A stretch of 7,685 nt of DNA from Bacteroidota bacterium. Lineage in GTDB: Bacteria > Bacteroidota > Bacteroidia > Chitinophagales > UBA2359. Made by a program: the position numbers and the translations under genes. The stretch covers positions 3,319-11,003 of the forward strand of contig JAHDGT010000110.1 in assembly GCA_020631675.1 (NCBI GenBank). The letters run 5' to 3'. Shown here in pieces: positions 1-5,807 of the stretch. The notes under the pieces were generated by a model. The model saw only the letters and a program-made list of their open reading frames with translations, was not told where the DNA came from and did not search any database. How positions within the stretch are numbered: position 1 is the first letter of the stretch; each line of letters starts with the position of its first letter.

Positions 1-1320
1 CAACAACAGTTGCCCTTGTTGCTGCTCTTGATTTTCTGTGATGGTATTGCTTTTGGTCAATACGTAGGAGTAAATGCCATTGGGTTGGGCAAAGCCTTTA
101 TAGTAGCCATCCCATGCGACTCCGTCTGTGCTATTGCCGGTATATACTTTTTCTCCCCAGCGGTTGTAGACTGAAATTTCATAATCCGCTACGCCGCAAA
201 CGATCAGTGGACTGAAGGTATCATTGATACCATCACTATTGGGGCTGAAAGCAGTAGGGGTCAGCACATCACAAGGGCAATCACCGATGATGTTCACGCA
301 ATCGGTTTCTGTACCACAGCTGTTGGTTACGGTAACACAATAATCACCAGATTCGGCAACAGTAATCGTGGGACTGGTCGCCCCATTGCTCCATTGGTAG
401 GCAGTAGCATCGAACCAAGTGGCGTCTAATAGATAATCTCTGCCTTTACAGATGGTCGCATCTTCACCTAAATCCACTTGAGGGAATTCATTAATGAAAA
501 CTTCTAAGGAATCGACAGCAGTACCACAATCATCTGATACAGAGATCCAGTAGATACCTGCCTCATTGACCGTAATGGTAGTGCCTGTTTCGCCTGTGCT
601 CCAAGTATAGCTGTTCGCCCCACTAACATTCATCGACAATTCGATTGACTCTTCCGCGCATAGGGTGATGTCTTCGCCGAGGTATATCGGTTCGGTAGTG
701 CTTTGAATCGCTCCTAAACGATCCAATAATAAGTTACCGTTGTACAAGGTATCAGCAGCATAGTGACACTCGAATAAGATGGTTTTGAGGGTATCCGTCA
801 ATTCGAAAACCGCTGTATAGCGTTGCCAGTCTTGATGATCCACTGTTGGGGAAGTCCAGATCACTTCTTCTCTATTGCAGAGGGTGTCCGCTTTCCACAG
901 GCGCAATACACTAGGGCGGGCAGACTCATAGAGCGGATCCAGCCAAACCGCTAGGTCGATGTTAAAGGTGTAGAAGCAATCAGGTACTAAAGGTGGATCC
1001 AGATTTTGATGAAAAGCCTCATTGCTGCCATCAGATCGGCAGACCAGTTGAATGAAGGTGCTACCTCCGGATGCGGGCATATCCACTCCCCAGAAGCCGG
1101 GTTGTGTATCTGGTGTACTGAGGAAGCCACATTCATTATCCCAGTTATCGGGCAGCTGGTTAAAACCTCCAGGACCTTCGAAGGAGGGATTTATGAATTG
1201 TTGTTGTGCGGAGCCTTGCACTTGAAAAAGCAAGCCAAGGAGAACCATAACGCAAAAAAGCAGTCCGTTCTTAGGGAAGGGCTGCATTAAGTGCTTGAGC
1301 TTAGACAAATGATTCATCAT
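1..1320 (-). CDS. Secreted/surface protein with Ig-like repeats and T9SS type B C-terminal sorting domain (3' end cut off by window)
   Basis: 440 codons are visible and the reading frame is still open at base 1. Residues 1-38 look like a signal peptide: Lys-rich start, hydrophobic core LLFCVMVLLGLLF, likely cleavage after QGSA. Residues 41-205 open with NPSFEGPGGFNQLPDNW, as in jelly-roll or galactose-binding-like domains; the ligand is unknown. Two Ig-like repeats follow (about 211-278 and 281-345), each with LGED, YxWS and a terminal CGT. Residues 350-440 match the gliding-motility-associated/CHU_C sorting domain: PTAFSPNSDGINDTF, VYNRWGEKVY, WDGYYKG, NGIYSYV. Domains of this family usually end a few residues after the point reached at base 1, so very little is probably missing. 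By family knowledge the protein crosses the outer membrane through the type IX system and is released or anchored at the surface. No catalytic domain is recognised, so an adhesive or structural role is inference. The start could instead be Met12 (position 1287). Confidence 0.85.
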   Translation of the reverse strand, partial: MMNHLSKLKHLMQPFPKNGLLFCVMVLLGLLFQVQGSAQQQFINPSFEGPGGFNQLPDNWDNECGFLSTPDTQPGFWGVDMPASGGSTFIQLVCRSDGSNEAFHQNLDPPLVPDCFYTFNIDLAVWLDPLYESARPSVLRLWKADTLCNREEVIWTSPTVDHQDWQRYTAVFELTDTLKTILFECHYAADTLYNGNLLLDRLGAIQSTTEPIYLGEDITLCAEESIELSMNVSGANSYTWSTGETGTTITVNEAGIYWISVSDDCGTAVDSLEVFINEFPQVDLGEDATICKGRDYLLDATWFDATAYQWSNGATSPTITVAESGDYCVTVTNSCGTETDCVNIIGDCPCDVLTPTAFSPNSDGINDTFSPLIVCGVADYEISVYNRWGEKVYTGNSTDGVAWDGYYKGFAQPNGIYSYVLTKSNTITENQEQQQGQLLL

Positions 1321-1324
1321 TCTC

Positions 1325-1332
1325 CAAAGGTA
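1325..1332 (-). promoter_or_regulatory. Bacteroidota -7 promoter box (TACCTTTG) before the T9SS-sorted protein
   Basis: On the minus strand TACCTTTG fits the Bacteroidota TAnnTTTG element exactly. No TTG is seen at the usual -33 distance. Transcription would begin about 4-6 nt downstream, essentially on the ATGATG at 1320-1315. This implies either a leaderless mRNA or translation from the in-frame ATG at 1287. Confidence 0.45.
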
Positions 1333-1444
1333 AGGAAAGTGCCTTTGTCCATATCGTAAGCTATGCGATAGTTCGTTAGAAAAGATGTGGCCGCACGCAA
1401 GGGATAGGAGCGGTAATGAGCCAGACAGATGCGCCCTGAGCGGC

Positions 1445-1483
1445 GGCTTAAAAAGGCGGCCCAGAGGTAGCCATTTTTAAGCC
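1445..1483. repeat. Perfect 10-bp inverted repeat with 19-nt loop
   Basis: GGCTTAAAAA at 1445-1454 is the exact reverse complement of TTTTTAAGCC at 1474-1483. The arms enclose a G/C-rich loop. It sits inside the candidate RNA and is probably one of its internal stems. In the plus direction the second arm starts with a T5 run but no T tract follows the stem, so it does not look like a terminator. Confidence 0.7.
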
Positions 1484-1540
1484 TGCCAGCGAAGCAGCAG
1501 ATGGCTGGGGAATTTTAGCGGATAGCCCGACCACGCAGTT

Positions 1541-1556
1541 AAGGCTTGCGCCTTTT
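1541..1556 (+). terminator. Small hairpin with short T run after the candidate RNA
   Basis: AAGGC-TTGC-GCCTT is a 5-bp stem with a 4-nt loop followed by TT, then GAGAC. It is too short and T-poor to be convincing alone. Its place just after the GGATAGCCCG end of the candidate RNA makes it a possible 3' end for that RNA. Confidence 0.3.
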
Positions 1557-1590
1557 GAGACACGAGACATGAGACTCGAGTACCGAGACT
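1555..1590. repeat. Degenerate GAGAC heptamer tandem repeat
   Basis: Successive units are TTGAGAC, ACGAGAC, ATGAGAC, TCGAGTAC and CGAGACT, all variants of a 7-8-base unit built on CGAGAC. The tract lies within the centre of the long inverted repeat at 1531-1645. It does not belong to any credible gene. Confidence 0.6.
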
Positions 1591-1670
1591 TCGTGCTGTA
1601 CGCCGAATTTTATGCTGCTTGCTTGCGCAAGCCTTTATTGCGTGGATGCGCCCTGATAATAGGAATTGTA

Positions 1671-3014
1671 CTATTCTGGTTTAAGCACAAAATCGTTCAT
1701 GAAGGAGGTATTGAAATTACCGGAGCGGAATTGCTCGTCTTTCATGAGTTGTTTGTGGAAGGGAATGGTGGTTTTGATACCAGAGATGACGAATTCATCC
1801 AGTGATCGGCTCATTTTGGCGATGGCTTCTTCGCGGGTAGCACCGGTGCAGATGACTTTTGCCAGCAGTGAATCATAATAAGGAGGCACGGTATAGCCTG
1901 CGAAGATGTGCGTATCTACACGTGTACCGTAGCCTTTGGAGGTATGTAACTCATCAATGCGCCCCGGGCTTGGGCGGAAATTATTGTAGGGGTCTTCCGC
2001 ATTGATACGGCACTCTATGGAGTGCTTTTTGGGGAAGTAATTCTTACCCGTGATAGGCACCCCTGCCGCGATTTTGATCTGTTCTTTGAGTAGATCGAAA
2101 TCGGTGACCTCCTCGGTCACGGGGTGTTCTACTTGGATACGGGTGTTCATTTCCATGAAGTAGAAGTTCTTGTATTTATCGACTAAGAACTCTACTGTAC
2201 CTACGCTTTCATAATTGATGGATTTCGCGGCTTTGATGGCTGCCGCGCCTAGTTTTTTGCGGAGCTTATCATCCACGAATGGAGAGGGCGACTCTTCTAC
2301 TAATTTTTGGTGGCGGCGTTGGATACTACAATCTCGCTCGGAGAGGTGGGCTACTTTGCCGTATTGATCCCCTACGATCTGCACTTCGATATGGCGCGGT
2401 TCTTCGATGAACTTCTCCATATAGATACCGTCATTACTGAAGGAAGCACGCGCTTCTTGTTTGGCACTGTTCCAATGTCCTTCCAGCTCTTTTTCCGCCC
2501 AGACGATGCGCATGCCTTTACCTCCACCACCGGCAGTGGCTTTTAGCATGACCGGATATCCGATCCCAGCTGCTACTCTTTTGGCTTCATCTACAGTTTC
2601 CAGAAGGCCGTCGGAACCGGGGATCACGGGAACACCCGCATTGATCATGGTTTGCTTGGCGGTTACCTTATCCCCCATTTTGTTGATCATCTCGCCGGTT
2701 GGTCCGATGAATTTGATGTTGTAATCGGCACAGATATCGGAAAAAGAGGCATTTTCAGCGAGAAAACCGTAGCCAGGGTGAATAGCATCGGCATTGGTGA
2801 TCTCTGCTGCTGCCATGATATTGGGGATATGCAGATAAGAATTGGTACTAGAAGGCGGCCCGATACAAACTGCTTCATCGGCGAAGCGTACGTGCAGGCT
2901 TTCTCTATCAGCTGTAGAGTAGACGGCTACGGTTTGTATGCCTAATTCCTTACAAGTACGGATAACGCGCAAAGCGATTTCGCTTCTATTGGCGATAAGA
3001 ACTTTCTTGAACAT
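1671..3014 (-). CDS. accC: Acetyl-CoA carboxylase, biotin carboxylase subunit
   Basis: AccC uses ATP and bicarbonate to carboxylate the biotin on AccB, the first half-reaction making malonyl-CoA for fatty-acid synthesis in the cytoplasm. The 447 residues match the usual length (449 in E. coli). Order: N-terminal carboxylase domain (about 1-114, starting MFKKVLIANRSEIALRVIR), ATP-grasp domain (about 115-315) and C-terminal domain ending near 445. Visible key sites by family comparison: Lys116 and Lys158 for nucleotide, glycine loop GGGGKGMR at 162-169, His208, Glu275 and Glu288 for metal, EMNTRIQVEHP at 288-298 with Arg292 and Glu296, and Arg336. All appear intact. It follows accB by 101 nt with no promoter box between, so the two are probably cotranscribed. 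The carboxyltransferase genes accA and accD are not in the window. No clear hairpin/T-tract terminator follows. Confidence 0.98.
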   Translation of the reverse strand: MFKKVLIANRSEIALRVIRTCKELGIQTVAVYSTADRESLHVRFADEAVCIGPPSSTNSYLHIPNIMAAAEITNADAIHPGYGFLAENASFSDICADYNIKFIGPTGEMINKMGDKVTAKQTMINAGVPVIPGSDGLLETVDEAKRVAAGIGYPVMLKATAGGGGKGMRIVWAEKELEGHWNSAKQEARASFSNDGIYMEKFIEEPRHIEVQIVGDQYGKVAHLSERDCSIQRRHQKLVEESPSPFVDDKLRKKLGAAAIKAAKSINYESVGTVEFLVDKYKNFYFMEMNTRIQVEHPVTEEVTDFDLLKEQIKIAAGVPITGKNYFPKKHSIECRINAEDPYNNFRPSPGRIDELHTSKGYGTRVDTHIFAGYTVPPYYDSLLAKVICTGATREEAIAKMSRSLDEFVISGIKTTIPFHKQLMKDEQFRSGNFNTSFMNDFVLKPE

Positions 3015-3102
3015 GACGAACGACTTAGATGAAGACGCTTAAGTAGGTGGTAATAAGTAGTAGTTGTATTGACTTGGCATTATGCCTCGTGCATATGATC
3101 TG

Positions 3103-3122
3103 ATCAATCAATCAATCAATCA
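3103..3122. repeat. ATCA tetranucleotide repeat, five units, overlapping the accB stop
   Basis: Five perfect ATCA units span the accB stop codon and the start of the accB-accC spacer. On the coding strand the protein ends at the first TGA of the TGAT series, so gain or loss of units would change the spacer rather than the protein. Confidence 0.8.
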
Positions 3123-3628
3123 GGTTGAACGAGGAATAAAGGTTGATCATACTCTACTGGAGAAGCATCATCTACTAAAATTTTGACGATTTTACCGCTG
3201 ACCTCAGACTCGATCTCATTGAATAATTTCATAGCCTCAACGATACATAGTACACTTTTAGGTGTTACTTGATCACCGATTTTTATGAATGGCGGCTTAT
3301 CAGGAGACGGAGAACGGTAGAAAGTACCGATCATAGGAGATTTGACCGTGATCAGGTTATCTGCTGCTACTTCACTAGCCCCATCTGCCGAGCTGTTATC
3401 TGTCGCTGCTGGTGAAGGGGTAGCTCCAGCACTTGGCTGTGCTACTGGTACAACAGGGGCAGGCGCCATAGGCATCTGTTGGATCATAGGTGCTGAAAAG
3501 CTTGATTCCCCTGAATGGTAATGTTTGGTCTTAATGACCACTTTGAGTTCGTCTTGTTCTATACAAACTTCGCTGATCGTTGTGCCATCGACCAGTTCTA
3601 TTAATTCTTTGATCTGCTTAAAGTTCAT
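3116..3628 (-). CDS. accB: Acetyl-CoA carboxylase, biotin carboxyl carrier protein
   Basis: AccB carries the biotin that shuttles CO2 from AccC to the carboxyltransferase. From the ATG at 3628 it has 170 residues (E. coli 156). Residues 1-43 form the N-terminal region beginning MNFKQIKELIEL. Residues about 44-92 are a flexible Ala/Pro/Ser linker, longer than in E. coli. Residues 95-170 are the biotinyl domain, with the AccB-type thumb SPMIGTFYRSPSPDKPPF at 97-114 and EAMKLFNEIE, in which Lys134 is the biotin-attachment residue. The frame stays open upstream to a GTG at 3661. The ATG is preferred because family members start at MNFKQI and an AGGAG lies just ahead, although only 2 nt separate it from the ATG. 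A terminator after efp and a weak promoter box upstream suggest accB begins an accB-accC unit. Confidence 0.96.
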   Translation of the reverse strand: MNFKQIKELIELVDGTTISEVCIEQDELKVVIKTKHYHSGESSFSAPMIQQMPMAPAPVVPVAQPSAGATPSPAATDNSSADGASEVAADNLITVKSPMIGTFYRSPSPDKPPFIKIGDQVTPKSVLCIVEAMKLFNEIESEVSGKIVKILVDDASPVEYDQPLFLVQPD

Positions 3629-3707
3629 AGCTCCTTTTTGGATCGGCAGTGTGATTTCCACAGACTGCCAATAGTAATAGGTGTATTCAATTCTTGGCTA
3701 AGCGACG

Positions 3708-3715
3708 TAAAGGTA
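3708..3715 (-). promoter_or_regulatory. Weak promoter-like box (TACCTTTA) for accB-accC
   Basis: TACCTTTA on the minus strand differs from TAnnTTTG at the last base and has no TTG at -33. It lies between the efp terminator and the accB start, which is where a promoter is needed. A transcript would have a leader of about 75 nt. Confidence 0.3.
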
Positions 3716-3753
3716 ACACATACATTTGCTAGTCTACGAATTACCTCCGCACG

Positions 3754-3805
3754 AAAATAAAAAAAGAAGCAATAGCAAACGATAGAAATCTTGCTATTGC
3801 TTCTT
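3754..3805 (-). terminator. Strong Rho-independent terminator after efp
   Basis: AAGAAGCAATAGCAA (3764-3778) pairs perfectly over 15 bp with TTGCTATTGCTTCTT (3791-3805) around a 12-nt loop. On the minus strand the stem runs into seven T, then ATTTT. It lies about 48 nt past the efp stop and should separate efp from accB. There is no comparable T run in the plus direction. Confidence 0.88.
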
Positions 3806-3852
3806 CAAAATGTTTAAGCCATTAATTATCAGTGAGTAGTTCCACGGATATA

Positions 3853-4419
3853 TTATCCCTTATAGCGTTCCATGTAAGAACCGCTACGAGTATCGATGCG
3901 GATTTTATCCCCTTGATTGATGAAAATAGGAACGTTTACCGTAGCACCAGACTCAACAGTAGCTGGTTTAGTTACGTTAGTAGCCGTATCTCCACGCACG
4001 CCAGGCTCTGTATAAGTAACCTCCATTACCATATGCTGTGGCAATTCAACGGTCAAAGCCTGTTCTTTTTCCGCATGGAAAAGTACATCAACAGTAGCAC
4101 CTTCTAATAAGAACTTAGGTGCGTCGATCAAGGCTTCTTGCAGAGAAACCTGATCATAAGTTTCATTATTCATGAAGTTGTAGCCCATATCGTCTTTGTA
4201 TAAAAACTGATACTGGCGACGCTCGATACGTACTTGTTGCACTTTATGTCCGGAAGGGAAAGTCTTGTCAACGATTTTACCGGATTTCAGGTTTTTGATC
4301 TTCGTACGAACGAAAGCGGGTCCTTTACCTGGTTTAACATGCAAGAATTCGATGATCTGCCAAAGACCATCTTTCAGCTCCATAGTGAAGCCATTTTTAA
4401 AATCAGCTGTAGATGCCAT
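3853..4419 (-). CDS. efp: Translation elongation factor P
   Basis: EF-P binds between the ribosomal P and E sites and relieves stalling at consecutive prolines. From the ATG at 4419 it has 188 residues, the same length as E. coli EF-P. It has the usual three beta-barrel domains: KOW-like N-terminal (about 1-65), central OB (about 66-128) and C-terminal OB (about 129-188). The loop KPGKGPAF places Lys32 at the tip position that is modified in E. coli (Lys34); whether it is modified here cannot be told. The C-terminal family signature is fully matched by KPATVESGATVNVPIFINQG, and the protein ends GDKIRIDTRSGSYMERYKG. The frame extends upstream to an ATG at 4470, but family length and the N-terminus MASTADFKNG support 4419. 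It has a promoter box upstream and a strong terminator downstream. Confidence 0.97.
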   Translation of the reverse strand: MASTADFKNGFTMELKDGLWQIIEFLHVKPGKGPAFVRTKIKNLKSGKIVDKTFPSGHKVQQVRIERRQYQFLYKDDMGYNFMNNETYDQVSLQEALIDAPKFLLEGATVDVLFHAEKEQALTVELPQHMVMEVTYTEPGVRGDTATNVTKPATVESGATVNVPIFINQGDKIRIDTRSGSYMERYKG

Positions 4420-4451
4420 TATATTATACTCGAAAGTTAAGGAAGCGGTAA

Positions 4452-4470
4452 ATGGAGCCTTCACCTCCAT
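4452..4470. other. Small hairpin in the efp leader
   Basis: ATGGAG (4452-4457) and CTCCAT (4465-4470) pair around a 7-nt loop, between the efp promoter box and the ATG. On the transcript it encloses GGAGGTGA, the only Shine-Dalgarno-like string in the leader; this lies about 40 nt from the efp start, so a role in initiation is doubtful. Confidence 0.3.
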
Positions 4471-4531
4471 GCGCTTCGATTAAAATCTATGAAATACCAT
4501 GTATTTGCAACATAGCCTTTCAATTCGGGCG

Positions 4532-4539
4532 CAAAGATA
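4532..4539 (-). promoter_or_regulatory. Bacteroidota -7 promoter box (TATCTTTG) for efp
   Basis: TATCTTTG on the minus strand is an exact TAnnTTTG match, followed by GCG. It lies in the 149-nt fabH-efp spacer and predicts a leader of roughly 110 nt. No clear -33 TTG is visible. No terminator separates fabH from efp, so read-through from fabH is also possible. Confidence 0.55.
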
Positions 4540-4568
4540 ATGCCTTAAAAGATAATAGAGGTAAGCAT

Positions 4569-5588
4569 TTAACTTTGAGGGGTATCATAAGCCCACGTTA
4601 GGTAGGTCGCCCCCCAAGTAAAACCACCTCCGAAAGCCGTCAGAATGATCTTATCACCGGTCTTGAGCTTCGACTCCCAATCTCTTAAACATAGTGGAAT
4701 GGTGCCCGCAGTGGTATTGCCATACTTTTGGATATTGACCATCACCTTTTCACTAGGGATTTTAGCCGTGCGTGCTGTAGCGTCAATGATTCTTTTATTG
4801 GCTTGGTGGGGTACGAGCCAATCTATATCCTCTCCTGCTAATTGGTTGGTATTCAAAAGGCTACCAACTACACCTGCCATATTGCTGACCGCGAATTTGA
4901 AGACCGTTTTTCCGTCTTGATAGATGTAGTGGTCTTTCGCGTCTATTGTTTTATGCGAGGCAGGTCTTTGTGAGCCTCCGCCTTTCATATGGAGGTAAGT
5001 GCTTCCCGCGCCATCTGTATGTAATTCACTATCGTGGATACCATGTCCATTCGTACTTGCTTCTAGCATTACGGCACCCGCGCCATCACCAAAGATGATG
5101 CATGTAGCCCGGTCTTCATAGTCAACGATGCTGGACATTTTATCCGCCCCTACTACGATCACTTTTTTACAACGTCCGGCATTGATGAACTGTGCGCCTG
5201 TGTCTAATGCGAAGAGAAAGCCAGAGCAAGCTGCTGAAATGTCAAAGCCCCAAGCTTTGCTCAATCCGGTTTTATCAGTGATCAAATTAGCAGTAGATGG
5301 AAACTGCATATCAGGGGTTACTGTGGCACAGATCAAGAGATCCACTTCTTCTGGGGCCGTATTCGTTTTTCTTAATAATTCATTGACCGCTTCTTTCGCC
5401 ATATCAGAAGTGCCCAAACCCTCTCCTTTTAAGATGCGACGCTCTTCGATACCTGTTCGGGTACGTATCCATTCATCATTGGTATCCACCATTTCCTCTA
5501 ACAATGCGTTAGTCAGTCTGAATTCAGGTAGATATCCTGCTACTCCAGTTATAGCGGCGATTGGAGATGCAGTAGAAGCGTTTGTCAT
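4569..5588 (-). CDS. fabH: Beta-ketoacyl-ACP synthase III (KAS III)
   Basis: FabH condenses an acyl-CoA primer, usually acetyl-CoA, with malonyl-ACP to give acetoacetyl-ACP, the first step of type II fatty-acid synthesis. The 339 residues form a thiolase-fold protein, slightly longer than E. coli FabH (317), mainly at the N-terminus. The Cys-His-Asn triad is intact: Cys121 in DISAACSGFLFAL, His261 in LVPHQANKRIIDA and Asn291 in KYGNTTAGTIPL. The substrate-site signature NDEWIRTRTGI lies at 37-47 and the C-terminal glycine-rich loop FGGGFTWG at 319-326. The ATG at 5588 lacks a clear Shine-Dalgarno sequence. The plsX gene often found next to fabH is absent: rpmF lies directly upstream. AccB and AccC, encoded two genes downstream, contribute to its malonyl substrate. 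Primer preference (straight or branched) cannot be read from the sequence. Confidence 0.97.
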   Translation of the reverse strand: MTNASTASPIAAITGVAGYLPEFRLTNALLEEMVDTNDEWIRTRTGIEERRILKGEGLGTSDMAKEAVNELLRKTNTAPEEVDLLICATVTPDMQFPSTANLITDKTGLSKAWGFDISAACSGFLFALDTGAQFINAGRCKKVIVVGADKMSSIVDYEDRATCIIFGDGAGAVMLEASTNGHGIHDSELHTDGAGSTYLHMKGGGSQRPASHKTIDAKDHYIYQDGKTVFKFAVSNMAGVVGSLLNTNQLAGEDIDWLVPHQANKRIIDATARTAKIPSEKVMVNIQKYGNTTAGTIPLCLRDWESKLKTGDKIILTAFGGGFTWGATYLTWAYDTPQS

Positions 5589-5603
5589 GAGTATCGATAT
5601 TCT

Positions 5604-5698
5604 AACTGGCCATCAGGCTTCAGTTGAAGTCTAACGAGAGCAGTTCAATAGGTGGAAGGTAAAATCTCAATCAGAACTGGAGATATAGAACCCCAGTT
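5604..5698. repeat. Cluster of AACTG/CAGTT motifs in the fabH leader
   Basis: Five copies of AACTG or its complement CAGTT start at 5604, 5621, 5641, 5675 and 5694. They include AACTGG/CCAGTT (5675-5680 with 5693-5698) and CTTCA-GT-TGAAG (5618-5629). These could form small hairpins in the untranslated leader of fabH or be repressor half-sites. No known operator is recognised. Confidence 0.3.
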
Positions 5699-5709
5699 TA
5701 ACAATTGCG

Positions 5710-5717
5710 CAAAAATA
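5710..5717 (-). promoter_or_regulatory. Promoter-like box (TATTTTTG) for fabH inside the rpmF terminator T tract
   Basis: TATTTTTG on the minus strand fits TAnnTTTG exactly and would give fabH a leader of roughly 115 nt. It sits in the T-rich tail of the rpmF terminator, where such a match is more likely by chance, and no -33 TTG is visible. Confidence 0.4.
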
Positions 5718-5746
5718 AAAAAGATCTGCTGGTATGGCAGATCTTT
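5711..5746 (-). terminator. Rho-independent terminator after rpmF
   Basis: AAAGATCTGC (5720-5729) pairs perfectly with GCAGATCTTT (5737-5746) around a 7-nt loop. On the minus strand the stem is followed by TTTATTTTT. It lies about 60 nt past the rpmF stop and should end the yceD-rpmF transcript. Confidence 0.85.
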
Positions 5747-5747
5747 A

Positions 5748-5788
5748 AGGGTTAACCCTGTATTGTTTTCTCTCTGCAAAAGGAGAGA
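5748..5788. other. 12-bp palindrome and second hairpin in the rpmF 3' region
   Basis: AGGGTTAACCCT (5748-5759) is a perfect palindrome directly beside the terminator. TCTCTC/GAGAGA (5769-5774 with 5783-5788) forms another stem with an 8-nt loop. Neither has a T tract on the coding strand. They may be 3'-end stabilising structures or a protein-binding site. Confidence 0.35.
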
Positions 5789-5807
5789 TAGGTAATTGAT
5801 GTAGTAT

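Larger units (their letters stand above)
1391..1556 (+). ncRNA. Candidate structured non-coding RNA, possibly Flavo-1-like
   Basis: This lies in a 350-bp stretch without a gene between accC and the T9SS-sorted protein. The plus strand carries GGGATAGGAGCGG (1401-1413) and AGCGGATAGCCCG (1517-1529). GGG/CCC plus flanking U-A and A-U pairs can close the element around one A-G mismatch. Inside are a perfect 10-bp inverted repeat (1445-1454 with 1474-1483) and AGCCAT/ATGGCT (1469-1474 with 1501-1506); these two overlap at base 1474, so they may be alternatives. A short hairpin with a T run follows at 1541-1556. From memory, a GGGATAG...GGATAGCCCG frame recurs between genes of Bacteroidota and resembles the Flavo-1 RNA class; I could not confirm this with a covariance model. 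No convincing promoter is seen; TGCCTTTG at 1340-1347 misses the consensus by one base. Function unknown. Confidence 0.45.
1531..1645. repeat. Long imperfect inverted repeat, 21-bp arms around a 73-nt centre
   Basis: The left arm (1531-1551) reads CCACGCA, GTT, AAGGCTTGCGC. The right arm (1625-1645) reads GCGCAAGCCTT, TAT, TGCGTGG. The arms pair over 7 and 11 bp with a 3-nt internal bulge. Each arm also forms a smaller hairpin of its own (AAGGC/GCCTT at 1541-1554; GCTTGCGCAAGC at 1621-1632), so alternative folds are possible. The right arm lies about 26 nt beyond the accC stop, where no ordinary T-tract terminator is visible, so the structure might end or protect the accC transcript. It could equally be the remnant of a small mobile element. 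Both readings are inference. Confidence 0.7.

Noticed and set aside
1006..1290. Plus-strand open frame of 94 codons inside the T9SS-sorted protein gene
   Set aside because: It is wholly antisense to a strongly supported coding frame with recognisable domains, and its product resembles no family.
1361..1371. CTAT-GCG-ATAG mini hairpin between the candidate RNA and the T9SS-sorted gene
   Set aside because: A 4-bp stem is too short to support a call.
1569..1805. Plus-strand open frame overlapping the GAGAC repeat and the 3' end of accC
   Set aside because: It begins in repeat sequence and continues antisense to conserved accC; no promoter box or recognisable protein.
2307..2945. Several open frames within accC in other frames
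   Set aside because: Shadows of the conserved accC frame, with no family resemblance.
3629..3661. Upstream GTG start extending AccB by 11 residues
   Set aside because: The family N-terminus MNFKQI begins at the ATG at 3628, which has an AGGAG just ahead.
4420..4470. Upstream ATG extending EF-P by 17 residues
   Set aside because: The length from 4419 is exactly the family norm and the extra residues have no counterpart in the family.
4547..4554. Second promoter-like string TATCTTTT upstream of efp
   Set aside because: It lacks the final G, and an exact match lies 15 bp closer to the gene.
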